From MWH-TA3 sp044353905 (GTDB lineage Bacteria; Actinomycetota; Actinomycetes; Actinomycetales; Microbacteriaceae): a stretch of 26,698 bases of DNA. Positions 1-6,178 of this stretch are shown here, one piece after another. Under the pieces are notes generated by a model. It saw only the letters and a list, made by a program, of their open reading frames with translations, had not been told where the DNA came from and made no database searches. The translations under genes were made by a program, and so were the position numbers. The first letter of the stretch is position 1. Each line of letters opens with the position of its first letter. The stretch covers positions 1 through 26,698 of the forward strand of contig JBILBA010000053.1 of NCBI GenBank assembly GCA_044353905.1, in the 5' to 3' direction.

Positions 1-13
1 GGCCAAGGCTGCC

Positions 14-39
14 AACAAAAAGAACTCATAGGAGTTCTT
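14..39 (-). terminator. Rho-independent terminator, probably of the ancestral tRNA-Lys
   Basis: A perfect 8-bp stem (AAGAACTC at 20-27 with GAGTTCTT at 32-39) closes a 4-nt loop. Read on the minus strand it is followed by a T-rich run (TTTTTGTT, 20-13). It lies just downstream of the tRNA 3' end remnant at 83-126, so before integration it would have ended the leftward tRNA-Lys transcript. A second perfect hairpin (GATTGCC/GGCAATC, 44-60) sits between the two and has no T-tract. Confidence 0.6.
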
Positions 40-82
40 TGCTGATTGCCACAGGCAATCGAAGTAATTTGAAGTGCTGCTG

Positions 83-126
83 GTAGGCCCCGTCGGGATC
101 GAACCGACGACCCACGGATTAAAAGT
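83..126. repeat. attL: displaced 3' half of tRNA-Lys (element left end)
   Basis: These 44 bases match 11169-11212 at all but two positions (97 and 98) and correspond to the anticodon loop through to the discriminator base of tRNA-Lys(TTT). The longest unbroken identity is 28 bp (99-126), the likely crossover zone. Right of 126 the sequence cannot complete the anticodon stem, so this is a remnant and not a working tRNA. Read on the minus strand, bases 83-81 encode the terminal CCA. An integrase gene ends 120 bp away. Seen directly: the repeat. Inferred: attL. Confidence 0.85.
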
Positions 127-224
127 TTATGACTCTGCCATGTTGAGACCCTGGCTGAACCCCTTAAATTACTTGCCATCCAGGTGTTAGAGGAGTGTTT
201 TCTGGCGATAAAGTTTTGGACTTG

Positions 225-243
225 GCCCCAAATATGCCCCAAA
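225..243. promoter_or_regulatory. Candidate integrase arm-type sites, left end
   Basis: GCCCCAAA occurs twice (225-232 and 236-243), exactly 11 bp apart, about one helical turn. The composite 14-mer CCAAATATGCCCCA (228-241) recurs in the same orientation with one mismatch at 11021-11034, near the other end of the element. Tyrosine integrases bind such arm sites flanking the core. The role here is inferred from position and repetition. Confidence 0.4.
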
Positions 244-245
244 AC

Positions 246-1529
246 CTAATCGACAATGCCCAGGCGCTCATAAATTTTGTCTGCCACAACTTTACCTGCT
301 AACTCGGAAGTCTGAATGTATGAGTCGTGGATGATTTTTGTGTTGGAGTGTTTTGTTTGCCCGATGATGGTGGCATCACTTAGTCCGGCTTCGTGAGCTT
401 GAGTAATAGCAGTGCGCTTCGTTGTGTGAGTTCCGGTCTTGTATGGAACCGCTTTTATGCCGGCAGCCAAACGAGCGGGCTCCCATATTCGGTTTCTATA
501 GTTGTTGTAGCTCATTAGACCACCCTTGGGGGCAGGGAACAAGAGACCCTCTGTTTCAAGTCCCATCTCTTCTATGTAGTCTTCCAACGCTAGTGCGAGT
601 GGCTCACTGATGTTCGCAGTCTTCTCATCTAGGCCTGTCTTGTGACCTTCTACAAGAACTTTTCTCCCCTTTGAGTCTTGAGTCCAGTGACGAGACACAG
701 TCACGATTCCATCTCTCAGATTCAAGTCTTTTACTCGAAGAGGTGACCATTCTGACCACCGCAGGCCAGTCTCTAAAGCCAGATTCAATCCCAGTCTGTC
801 GGACTTCCTTGCCGGGTGGCTTCTCAAGGTCTTTATCTGTTCAACAGTCAAAGCGAAGCTCTTAGTGTTCTGTCTTTCAGGCATAGTGCGCCTTGAACAA
901 GGGTTGTAATTCATCACTCCTTCGTCAACTGCGTGTTTGAATACGATGCTCAAAACACGTCGGGCGTGGTCCAGTTTTGGGATGGAGTCAGACCAATCAT
1001 CAATCCATCTTTGAACGTCTTTTGTGTGAACATCTGAGGCAAGTTTGCCACCCCAGTAATCGCTGAGGTCTTTGTCCCAAATTTGCTGGTAGCGGAAAAG
1101 AGTTGCAGCTTTGATACGAGAGGTACCGTCATTTAGGTAGCATTCCCAGACGGTTTGAAGACTCTTCTCCTCATCTTGCCATCTACCCTTTTGGCGTTCT
1201 TCAAAGGTCTGTTTTGCCCAGTCTTGAGCGCTATCAAAGTCGTATCCGAAATCACGAGACAGGGGAGGGAATTTGTCAGTGCTCGGTAAATCGACCATCC
1301 AAGTCCCGTTTGTTCGCAAGCGGAGAGTAGGGTGCTTCCTCTTATGCTGGTCCTTTACCGTGACTCGCCAAACCCGGGCTGCATTAAGGCTTTCCTTTAG
1401 GCCAGGGAAGTTTCGACGAATTTTCTGAAAGTCTGTGCCAATCTTTACTTTGGTATCAGCAACTAGTTCTTTCGACTTTGGGTCGCGCTTAATTCCAGTC
1501 TCTAGGTTCTCAAGCTCCTGTCTATTCAA
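246..1529 (-). CDS. int: Tyrosine-type site-specific integrase
   Basis: The 427-aa protein is a phage-type tyrosine recombinase expected to integrate and excise the surrounding element at the tRNA-Lys gene. An SAM-like core-binding region lies at about 120-215 and the catalytic domain at about 225-415. Visible catalytic residues are Arg I at 257 (TGLRWSE), the box II histidine H368, H394 and the nucleophile candidate Y404 (HDSYIQ). Box II reads HTTKR, so the usual second arginine appears as K371 with R372 next to it. The N-terminal 1-110 is probably the arm-binding region. It starts at TTG, chosen because AGAAGGAG lies about 9 nt upstream. The start is 1 nt after the stop of the preceding 214-aa gene, so the two are very likely translationally coupled. 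Its 3' end faces attL. Confidence 0.93.
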   Translation of the reverse strand: MNRQELENLETGIKRDPKSKELVADTKVKIGTDFQKIRRNFPGLKESLNAARVWRVTVKDQHKRKHPTLRLRTNGTWMVDLPSTDKFPPLSRDFGYDFDSAQDWAKQTFEERQKGRWQDEEKSLQTVWECYLNDGTSRIKAATLFRYQQIWDKDLSDYWGGKLASDVHTKDVQRWIDDWSDSIPKLDHARRVLSIVFKHAVDEGVMNYNPCSRRTMPERQNTKSFALTVEQIKTLRSHPARKSDRLGLNLALETGLRWSEWSPLRVKDLNLRDGIVTVSRHWTQDSKGRKVLVEGHKTGLDEKTANISEPLALALEDYIEEMGLETEGLLFPAPKGGLMSYNNYRNRIWEPARLAAGIKAVPYKTGTHTTKRTAITQAHEAGLSDATIIGQTKHSNTKIIHDSYIQTSELAGKVVADKIYERLGIVD

Positions 1530-1530
1530 A

Positions 1531-2175
1531 TTAGTTTGCTCCTTCTTTTCTATAAGTTAAGCGGAAGGTTCGGACATCTTTGTGTGCCTTTTCTCGACTA
1601 AATCCAAAAGCGTTGGAGTAAACCTTGATGTTGTTCTCGATTTCCATCAATGAAAAGAAGGGCTCTAGTGCGAAGTAGAAACCCACTCGTGACCCTAACT
1701 GTCTCGGCATCTTTCCATTGAAGACAGCAAAACCCCACGCGGCTATCACTCCGGAGATAAGAGCTTCACGAACTGAGAGTGAAGGAATTAGAACTCCTCC
1801 AACCCTGGCTATTCCTAGTTGCTTGTGAAGCGCTTGTGCGGAAACCTTAAGGTTTGAAATGTAGGCATCAATTTTTATTCCACCGTTTGACGCCCAGCTC
1901 TCCAACAAATCGCTAGTCACATCCTTACTTGACAACAGCGGTGCCTTAAAAATTGCTGATGTTGTGTAAGAGATTGGAGTTAGGGATTCATCGACTATTC
2001 CACCCAAGCCGACTAGTTGGTCCAACCCTTTATGCGGTTGCTTTCCATGGGGCGCGAGCAAGCAAATCAAAGTATGAAGTTGGCTGTCGCCGTTCTCCAT
2101 TTGGGTCAGTACTACAGAAAGCACGAGATTACCGTCGAGCTCTTTGTGGATAACCACGAAATTCTCCTTGCCCAT
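1531..2175 (-). CDS. Hypothetical protein co-transcribed with the integrase
   Basis: I do not recognise this 214-aa protein. It is soluble-looking, with no signal peptide and no clear helix-turn-helix. A hydrophobic stretch at about 132-160 (containing VREALISGVIAAWGFAVF) looks more like a buried helix pair than a membrane anchor. The C-terminus is basic and aromatic (KDVRTFRLTYRK). The ATG start has GAAAGGAAAG just upstream. The gene is the first of a two-gene operon with int, under a strong promoter that overlaps a palindromic operator and is divergent from the excisionase-like genes. By position it could be an integration accessory factor or a lysogeny-type controller, but the sequence itself does not show this. 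Confidence 0.75.
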   Translation of the reverse strand: MGKENFVVIHKELDGNLVLSVVLTQMENGDSQLHTLICLLAPHGKQPHKGLDQLVGLGGIVDESLTPISYTTSAIFKAPLLSSKDVTSDLLESWASNGGIKIDAYISNLKVSAQALHKQLGIARVGGVLIPSLSVREALISGVIAAWGFAVFNGKMPRQLGSRVGFYFALEPFFSLMEIENNIKVYSNAFGFSREKAHKDVRTFRLTYRKEGAN

Positions 2176-2202
2176 TGACTTTCCTTTCTTCGAGGGAATA
2201 AA

Positions 2203-2230
2203 GTACCTAATAGCATGTTAAACTAGGTAC
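2203..2230. promoter_or_regulatory. Inverted-repeat operator in the divergent control region
   Basis: Perfect 7-bp arms GTACCTA (2203-2209) and TAGGTAC (2224-2230) are separated by 14 nt. One arm lies in the spacer of the minus-strand promoter and the other at its transcription start, and it also touches the possible plus-strand -10. Such a site would let one dimeric regulator control both the integrase operon and the excisionase-like operon. The binding protein is not identified. Confidence 0.55.
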
Positions 2231-2243
2231 GAACTGATGTCAA
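2215..2243 (-). promoter_or_regulatory. Sigma70-type promoter for the 214-aa gene and int
   Basis: On the minus strand, TTGACA (2243-2238) is followed after exactly 17 bp by TAACAT (2220-2215). This gives a transcript start near 2208 and a leader of about 33 nt before the ATG at 2175. It is the best promoter match I found in the element. A plus-strand candidate for the divergent gene is weaker: TTGACT (2175-2180), 18 bp, TAAAGT (2199-2204). Confidence 0.7.
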
Positions 2244-2278
2244 GTCAAACTCACGATTTGAGAGAAAAAGAGGAATTT

Positions 2279-2608
2279 ATGGCAACTCAAAAAGGCAATT
2301 TCCAGAGGAGATTGTTGGCAAAGGAGCTCCGCGAACAGCTGCCAGTAAGCGTGCCCATCCAGGACTCAATTCTGTCCAATAAGGAAGCGGCCTCGTTTTT
2401 GAATTGTTCTGAGAGGACCCTCAATCGAATCTCATTCCCTACTAATTTGGACGGCCCAACCCCAATTCGTTACACCGAGAACGGGAACGTCTATTGGTCA
2501 AGGGCCGAACTCGAAGGCTTCTTAGCTCGAAGACAGCTCCAAGCCGAAACAAATGCTCTCCGAAGCGCTCAGCAGAGGAGCCTTATCACCGACCTCGTGC
2601 CCTATTAG
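2279..2608 (+). CDS. Helix-turn-helix protein, excisionase/AlpA-like
   Basis: This 109-aa protein has a MerR/excisionase-type winged helix-turn-helix at about 31-82. The pattern is SNKEAASFLNCSERTLNRI, then a wing, then a short YWSRAELEGFL recognition element. A basic N-terminal tail of about 25 residues and a glutamine-rich C-terminal helix flank it. An upstream in-frame ATG at 2237 overlaps the -35 of the divergent promoter. The ATG at 2279 is preferred because AGAGG lies 6 nt before it. Proteins of this kind act as directionality factors or transcriptional activators in integrative elements. The gene heads the plus-strand arm of the element, directly opposite the integrase operon, which fits either role. 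Confidence 0.75.
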   Translation: MATQKGNFQRRLLAKELREQLPVSVPIQDSILSNKEAASFLNCSERTLNRISFPTNLDGPTPIRYTENGNVYWSRAELEGFLARRQLQAETNALRSAQQRSLITDLVPY

Positions 2609-2656
2609 GCAAGTTTTAAGTGGCACTCAAAAGATTGGAAATTTGGAAGGAGGTGT

Positions 2657-2839
2657 ATGGACAAGCAACAGTACAAGTACCAAGAACTAGCGGTACTACT
2701 AGACATTCCGCTCAACACTATGTATCGACTTCGCAAGCAAGGCAATGGACCAAGGACCCAAGTAATTGGAAGACATTTCCGTGTCAGCAAAGAAGATTTG
2801 GATACGTGGTTAGAAGAGCGCAAAAACGTCTTCAACTAA
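2657..2839 (+). CDS. Small helix-turn-helix protein, excisionase (HTH_17-type)
   Basis: This 60-aa protein is almost entirely one excisionase-family helix-turn-helix: YQELAVLLDIPLNTMYRLRK at about 8-27, then a wing, then FRVSKEDLDTWLEE at about 41-54. The length is typical of the family. The ribosome binding site GGAAGGAGGTG is near perfect and 2-8 nt from the ATG, the strongest in the element, so good translation is expected. It follows the 109-aa helix-turn-helix gene by 48 nt and is probably in the same transcript. It could be the recombination directionality factor or an activator of the downstream replication genes. The sequence cannot tell which of the two paralogue-like genes does which job. 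Confidence 0.8.
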   Translation: MDKQQYKYQELAVLLDIPLNTMYRLRKQGNGPRTQVIGRHFRVSKEDLDTWLEERKNVFN

Positions 2840-2842
2840 AAA

Positions 2843-2872
2843 GAGAGGCCCTGGCTGTAACCAGAACCTCTC
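2843..2872. terminator. Hairpin after the helix-turn-helix genes
   Basis: GAGAGG (2843-2848) pairs with CCTCTC (2867-2872), and CTGG (2851-2854) with CCAG (2861-2864) inside it. There is no T-tract on the plus strand. On the minus strand the stem is followed by TTTTTAG, so it is a better terminator for leftward transcription. It may simply separate the regulatory module from the origin region. Confidence 0.35.
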
Positions 2873-2911
2873 CATACAACTGAATAGATAAAACATACGG
2901 CAAGTACATTT

Positions 2912-2954
2912 CACAAGTTGCTCAACCAATTATATCACGTGGTTGCTTCTTGTG
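2912..2954. repeat. Large imperfect inverted repeat at the candidate origin
   Basis: Two nested pairs of perfect 6-bp arms, CACAAG (2912-2917) with CTTGTG (2949-2954) and CAACCA (2923-2928) with TGGTTG (2940-2945), enclose an AT-rich 11-nt loop. No T-tract follows, so it is not an obvious terminator. It lies 21 bp before the iterons, and its position suggests an origin hairpin or a regulator site. Confidence 0.5.
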
Positions 2955-2975
2955 GAATTACACCTGGACAAGCGT

Positions 2976-3001
2976 TTTGGCCACTTTGGCCACTTTGGCC
3001 A
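2976..3001. repeat. Three tandem iterons (TTTGGCCA)
   Basis: TTTGGCCA occurs at 2976-2983, 2985-2992 and 2994-3001 with an exact 9-bp period. A further TTTGGCCAAA palindrome lies at 3109-3118, and TGGCCA at 3095-3100. An AT-rich tract (about 3029-3074) sits between them. Iterons plus an AT-rich tract directly before primase and helicase genes is the classic layout of a plasmid or satellite replication origin. The role is inferred. Confidence 0.55.
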
Positions 3002-3138
3002 GTGTCCAGAGGAGCGCAATTTACCCCTAAAGAGTAAGAAGAATTTTCATTTATTTCTTATCAAATCGGGTAAATCAGCGTTCCACATGACCTATGGCCA
3101 AAAAACCATTTGGCCAAATCCCAAGAAGAAAGATAAAC

Positions 3139-4095
3139 ATGAGTAAATATGCGGATGCCTCCCGCCTCTACAGAGAACTGGGTTGGCCCCAAGTAACCCC
3201 GGGAAAGCAACACCCGGAATCAAAGAAACCCGCAGAAGGGATTTCTGGAGTCTTCGGGCGCAACCCGTTTGCAACAGAAGCCCTAATGGATTCCTGGGAA
3301 CTGCAGTTTCCAGAACGGAACTGCCTGCTAAGAATGCCCGCAGGCCTCATCGGCGTTGACATCGACGAGTATTGGAAAGCCGGGGGCCCTAAGCGTGGTT
3401 ACCAAAACATCCTTCCGGACTTTGTAAGGTTTGGAGACTTGCCGGCCACTTATTCTTCAACCTCCAGGGGTTCTGGACAGCCGAGCAGAATCTTGTTCTA
3501 CCAGGTCAAGGAAGGTGTTCGCTTCAATTCAGCGCCTTACAAAGACGTTGAAATTGTTCAGCATCACCATCGCTACGCGGTCGTTTGGCCCTCGGTTCAT
3601 CCCGGCACAGGAAACACTTACCTGTGGTATGACAAAGACGGCCGAGAATGCTTCCCTCCTAAGCCTTCAGATATATCACTGCTGCCCGAAGAGTGGTATG
3701 CCCCTCTGATGACAAGCACAAAACAGTTAGGGGCTCGTACGAGGCGTACAGGGCTTTCTGGATTAAGCAATCCACATTCCCCTTACGCAGGGCCCGCAGA
3801 TGACTGGATTAATGCATTGGATGACTCTGAGATGACCTGGTCAATGTCCCTGCTTCTCTCGGAGTTCTTGCAAAGACCAAGTACCCACGTAGGCCATGAC
3901 GAGCTCTTGAGCCTAATTGGCAAGTTGAATTGGCTTCAGTTTTCGAAGGGCGAGCGCGGCGCTCGCAAAGTCTTTGAGGTAATCGCCCAGACATACCTCC
4001 TGAACACCAACGAGCTTGAACCATTAAAGGAGCTTTTTGACATTGTCCGATATGTAGCAGGAGAGGGCTTTTCACCTTGTCAAATTCAGAGCTAA
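3139..4095 (+). CDS. Bifunctional DNA primase/polymerase (prim-pol)
   Basis: This is a 318-aa archaeo-eukaryotic-type primase that would make primers, and possibly extend them, at the element origin. The catalytic acidic motif is LIGVDIDEYW (D74, D76). A TSRGSG stretch at 108-113 and the motif VEIVQHHHRYAVVWPSVHPG (E138 onward) follow. This last block is highly characteristic of actinophage and actinobacterial mobile-element primases. The reading frame is open upstream to an ATG at 3094, but that start lies inside the TTTGGCCA repeat region and lacks a ribosome binding site. The ATG at 3139 has AGAAAG upstream and gives the usual N-terminus. The C-terminal about 110 residues are probably an accessory helical region. 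Its end overlaps the next gene by 19 nt. Confidence 0.85.
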   Translation: MSKYADASRLYRELGWPQVTPGKQHPESKKPAEGISGVFGRNPFATEALMDSWELQFPERNCLLRMPAGLIGVDIDEYWKAGGPKRGYQNILPDFVRFGDLPATYSSTSRGSGQPSRILFYQVKEGVRFNSAPYKDVEIVQHHHRYAVVWPSVHPGTGNTYLWYDKDGRECFPPKPSDISLLPEEWYAPLMTSTKQLGARTRRTGLSGLSNPHSPYAGPADDWINALDDSEMTWSMSLLLSEFLQRPSTHVGHDELLSLIGKLNWLQFSKGERGARKVFEVIAQTYLLNTNELEPLKELFDIVRYVAGEGFSPCQIQS

Positions 4096-5393
4096 CTCCA
4101 GATAGAACTTACTCAGCGGATGAATTTTGGAAAGCGCGTCCACTTCTGCAACGAATCAAATGGTGGTCTAGCTATTTGACAAAAAGCCCATACGCAATCT
4201 TGGCCTGGGTGATGGTTCAGATGCTGTCTCGAATTCCTTATGAAACTCAATACGTCACTAAAGTCGGCGGAAACTCTCTGAATCTTACGTTCGTTATCTC
4301 TGGAAACACAGGGACAGGAAAGACGGCAGCACGAAAACTTGCATCATTAGGGAAGATTGTGAACTTCTTGGGCACTTACTGGAGCGCCGTTCCCTTGGTG
4401 CAACCACGCTCGGGTGAGTCCGTAGGTGACTCTTTCTACATACGAACTAAGGTCTCCAATGCGGATGGGACTGAAACATGGAAAGACGAATGGATAAATC
4501 TGAACCATGCCGTCATTTTTTTCTACGACGAAGTCCTCTTCTTCAACGGAAAACAAAGACAAAACTCCAGCACTTTGGCATCAGTCTTTTTGAGTTTGTG
4601 GTCCTGCGAAATGCTAGGAGGTGCGCTTGCTGGAGGGAAAGGTAAAACTGTAGAAGCAGACTCTTACCGAGCAGTATCTGTTTTTCACTCTCAGCTCGAG
4701 AACGACCCATTTAGAAGCGATGTCGCCTCATACTCCGGTGAAACAAGTCGAGTATTGACTGTCAGTTCTACAAACCCCAACGCCCGAAAGGACCTTGAGC
4801 AAGTTAAGGGTCAACTGGAGCCGGCACCTTTTGACATTCCGAGATTTGGGGGAGTCGGCGACAGAGCAACTCCTCAGTTCAGGTCTCTTCCAGAAATGGA
4901 AGCAGCTCAAGAAGAGCAAGACCTCGCGGCTAGTGAAGGCACTCACGACAGAGGTCGCTCACATGAAGTTTTGCAGCGTTCCAAGATAGCTTGCGTACTT
5001 GCGGCGTTGGACGGCCGAACAAATTTAGTGATTGAAGACTGGCATCTAGCTGGCCACCTAATAGACCACAGCCGAGACATGGATAAGGCAATTCGTACTG
5101 CCCAAAACACCGCTGCGAGAAAAGAAGCCGGAAAGTCCGGAGCATTACTCGGATTGAGAATGGGGGCCGCTGATGAAACCAAGGCAGAGTACGCAATCGA
5201 AAGAGTTGGCAAGAGACTCCGTAAATGGGCGCCCGAAGTCGGTTATGACCTAAAGCTCCCTCCAGGTCATCCATCGAACCTTGCAACCATCGGCGCATTA
5301 GCCGGCAAGCTGTCCAGTCGATATAGACCCTTAATCGATTCCGCCCTGGAGTCGATTGCGAAAGAAGAAACAATGGAAAAGAAAGAGAAATAG
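4077..5393 (+). CDS. P-loop ATPase, probable replicative helicase (DUF3987-like)
   Basis: This 438-aa protein has a Walker A motif GNTGTGKT at 76-83 and a Walker B motif with VIFFYDE at 146-152. The overall plan is like the DUF3987/primase-associated helicases of phages and plasmids. I infer that it unwinds DNA for the adjacent prim-pol. The region at about 255-305 is charged and likely flexible. The C-terminus is lysine-rich (TMEKKEK). It starts at TTG (4077), chosen because GGAGAGG lies 10 nt upstream. The start lies inside the end of the prim-pol gene, so translation is coupled. Assignment to a precise helicase superfamily would need a profile search. Confidence 0.75.
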   Translation: MSNSELTPDRTYSADEFWKARPLLQRIKWWSSYLTKSPYAILAWVMVQMLSRIPYETQYVTKVGGNSLNLTFVISGNTGTGKTAARKLASLGKIVNFLGTYWSAVPLVQPRSGESVGDSFYIRTKVSNADGTETWKDEWINLNHAVIFFYDEVLFFNGKQRQNSSTLASVFLSLWSCEMLGGALAGGKGKTVEADSYRAVSVFHSQLENDPFRSDVASYSGETSRVLTVSSTNPNARKDLEQVKGQLEPAPFDIPRFGGVGDRATPQFRSLPEMEAAQEEQDLAASEGTHDRGRSHEVLQRSKIACVLAALDGRTNLVIEDWHLAGHLIDHSRDMDKAIRTAQNTAARKEAGKSGALLGLRMGAADETKAEYAIERVGKRLRKWAPEVGYDLKLPPGHPSNLATIGALAGKLSSRYRPLIDSALESIAKEETMEKKEK

Positions 5394-5438
5394 ATGAAAA
5401 AGTACCACGCCTTGAACTCAACTAAGGACGGAAACTAA
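5394..5438 (+). CDS. Possible 14-codon linker ORF
   Basis: An ATG immediately after the helicase stop opens 14 codons (MKKYHALNSTKDGN) whose TAA overlaps the next ATG as TAATG. A purine-rich stretch precedes it. It could couple translation from the helicase to the 171-aa gene, or could be chance. No function is claimed. Confidence 0.2.
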   Translation: MKKYHALNSTKDGN

Positions 5439-5953
5439 TGGCCGACGAAAGAACCCCAAAAGCATGGTTGCCCGTGCTTAAGTTTGCTGATGACTTTGCC
5501 CTAAAGTACGAGGCACTTCTAATTGCCGTAAACGAAGCCGGAAAGGCATACAAACTGCGAATTTGGGAACGCAACGGAGATAAGTATCGGTTAGCACTGA
5601 CGGCGAAAGTCTCTCCTTCGAATTCAGAAACCAACCAGGCTGTTATAGAGATTGCTGTCAGCAAGACACACCAGTCATCCATGAACGCAAAGGCCCTCTC
5701 GGGCGCAAACTTCAAGAGAACGCTTAACACATCGTCGGTTTGGATACGCACCATGGCTGGACGTCCCTCGGAGTTTGCTCTAGCCAACCACACCTTGGCT
5801 GGAATCGAATTTTCAGTCGGGCTCAAGCGAGACATGGGCTTTGAGTTTGAAACATCGACGCCTGAGTCCCAAAAAGTACTCGAAGACACTCTGAAGGCAC
5901 GTGGTAGCTGGAAGAGAAATGGCACAACGAACATTCACTTTTTAGCAAATTGA
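5438..5953 (+). CDS. Hypothetical protein at the end of the replication operon
   Basis: I do not recognise this 171-aa protein. It is charged and soluble, with alternating strands suggesting a beta-rich N-terminal half (YEALLIAVNEAGKAYKLRIW, then YRLALTAKVS) and a mixed C-terminal half. No catalytic motif or membrane segment is visible. AAGGACGG precedes the ATG. The frame continues the compact prim-pol and helicase operon, so a role in element DNA replication, such as a DNA-binding accessory protein, is possible but unproven. A long open frame on the opposite strand (5422-5934) is judged a shadow because it lacks operon context. Confidence 0.7.
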   Translation: MADERTPKAWLPVLKFADDFALKYEALLIAVNEAGKAYKLRIWERNGDKYRLALTAKVSPSNSETNQAVIEIAVSKTHQSSMNAKALSGANFKRTLNTSSVWIRTMAGRPSEFALANHTLAGIEFSVGLKRDMGFEFETSTPESQKVLEDTLKARGSWKRNGTTNIHFLAN

Positions 5954-5964
5954 GAGCAATGTGG

Positions 5965-5989
5965 GGGGTTGGTCACTTAGGCCAACCCC
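5965..5989 (+). terminator. Terminator-like hairpin ending the replication operon
   Basis: A perfect 8-bp GC-rich stem (GGGGTTGG at 5965-5972 with CCAACCCC at 5982-5989) lies 12 nt after the stop of the 171-aa gene. It is followed by TTACTAATTT, a weak T-rich tail. Position and stem strength support transcription termination. The rest of the gap to 6178 holds two smaller hairpins (CCATT/AATGG at 6026-6038 and an imperfect one at about 6046-6065) and no convincing gene. Confidence 0.6.
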
Positions 5990-6178
5990 TTACTAATTTG
6001 GGCCGATTGTACATAAGGGGTCATGCCATTGTTAATGGAAAGAGGAGGCTACTTTCGTAGTACCTTAACCAGCTTTTCAGCGGTCAGAACTGGGTGGAAA
6101 TGTAGCACACCTCTCACACCAGTAACTGATTAGGCCGTACTCGATTAGTGTTTCCATAAGTGATTGGAATGGGGAAGT

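Noticed and set aside
83..170. A second complete tRNA gene at the left end
   Set aside because: Only the part from the anticodon loop to the 3' end matches. Bases beyond 126 cannot form the anticodon stem, D-arm or acceptor 5' strand, so it is an attachment-site remnant.
2843..2872. Strong rho-independent terminator for the helix-turn-helix operon
   Set aside because: There is a stem but no T-tract follows on the plus strand. It was kept only as a low-confidence hairpin.
2976..3001. CRISPR-like array
   Set aside because: The units are 8 bp with a 9-bp period and there is no spacer of 30 or so bases. They are iterons, and no cas gene is near.
2943..3146. Plus-strand open frame of 67 codons across the iterons
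   Set aside because: Its repeated HFG residues only reflect the TTTGGCCA iterons. It has no ribosome binding site and overlaps the better-supported prim-pol start.
5422..5934. 170-codon minus-strand open frame opposite the 171-aa gene
   Set aside because: It lies entirely antisense to a gene that continues the replication operon with a start overlapping TAATG. No minus-strand operon or ribosome binding site supports it.
6023..6133. 36-aa plus-strand ORF in the gap before the nuclease-like gene
   Set aside because: The AAGGGG is too close to its ATG, the composition is not protein-like, and it overlaps two hairpins. Chance is more likely.
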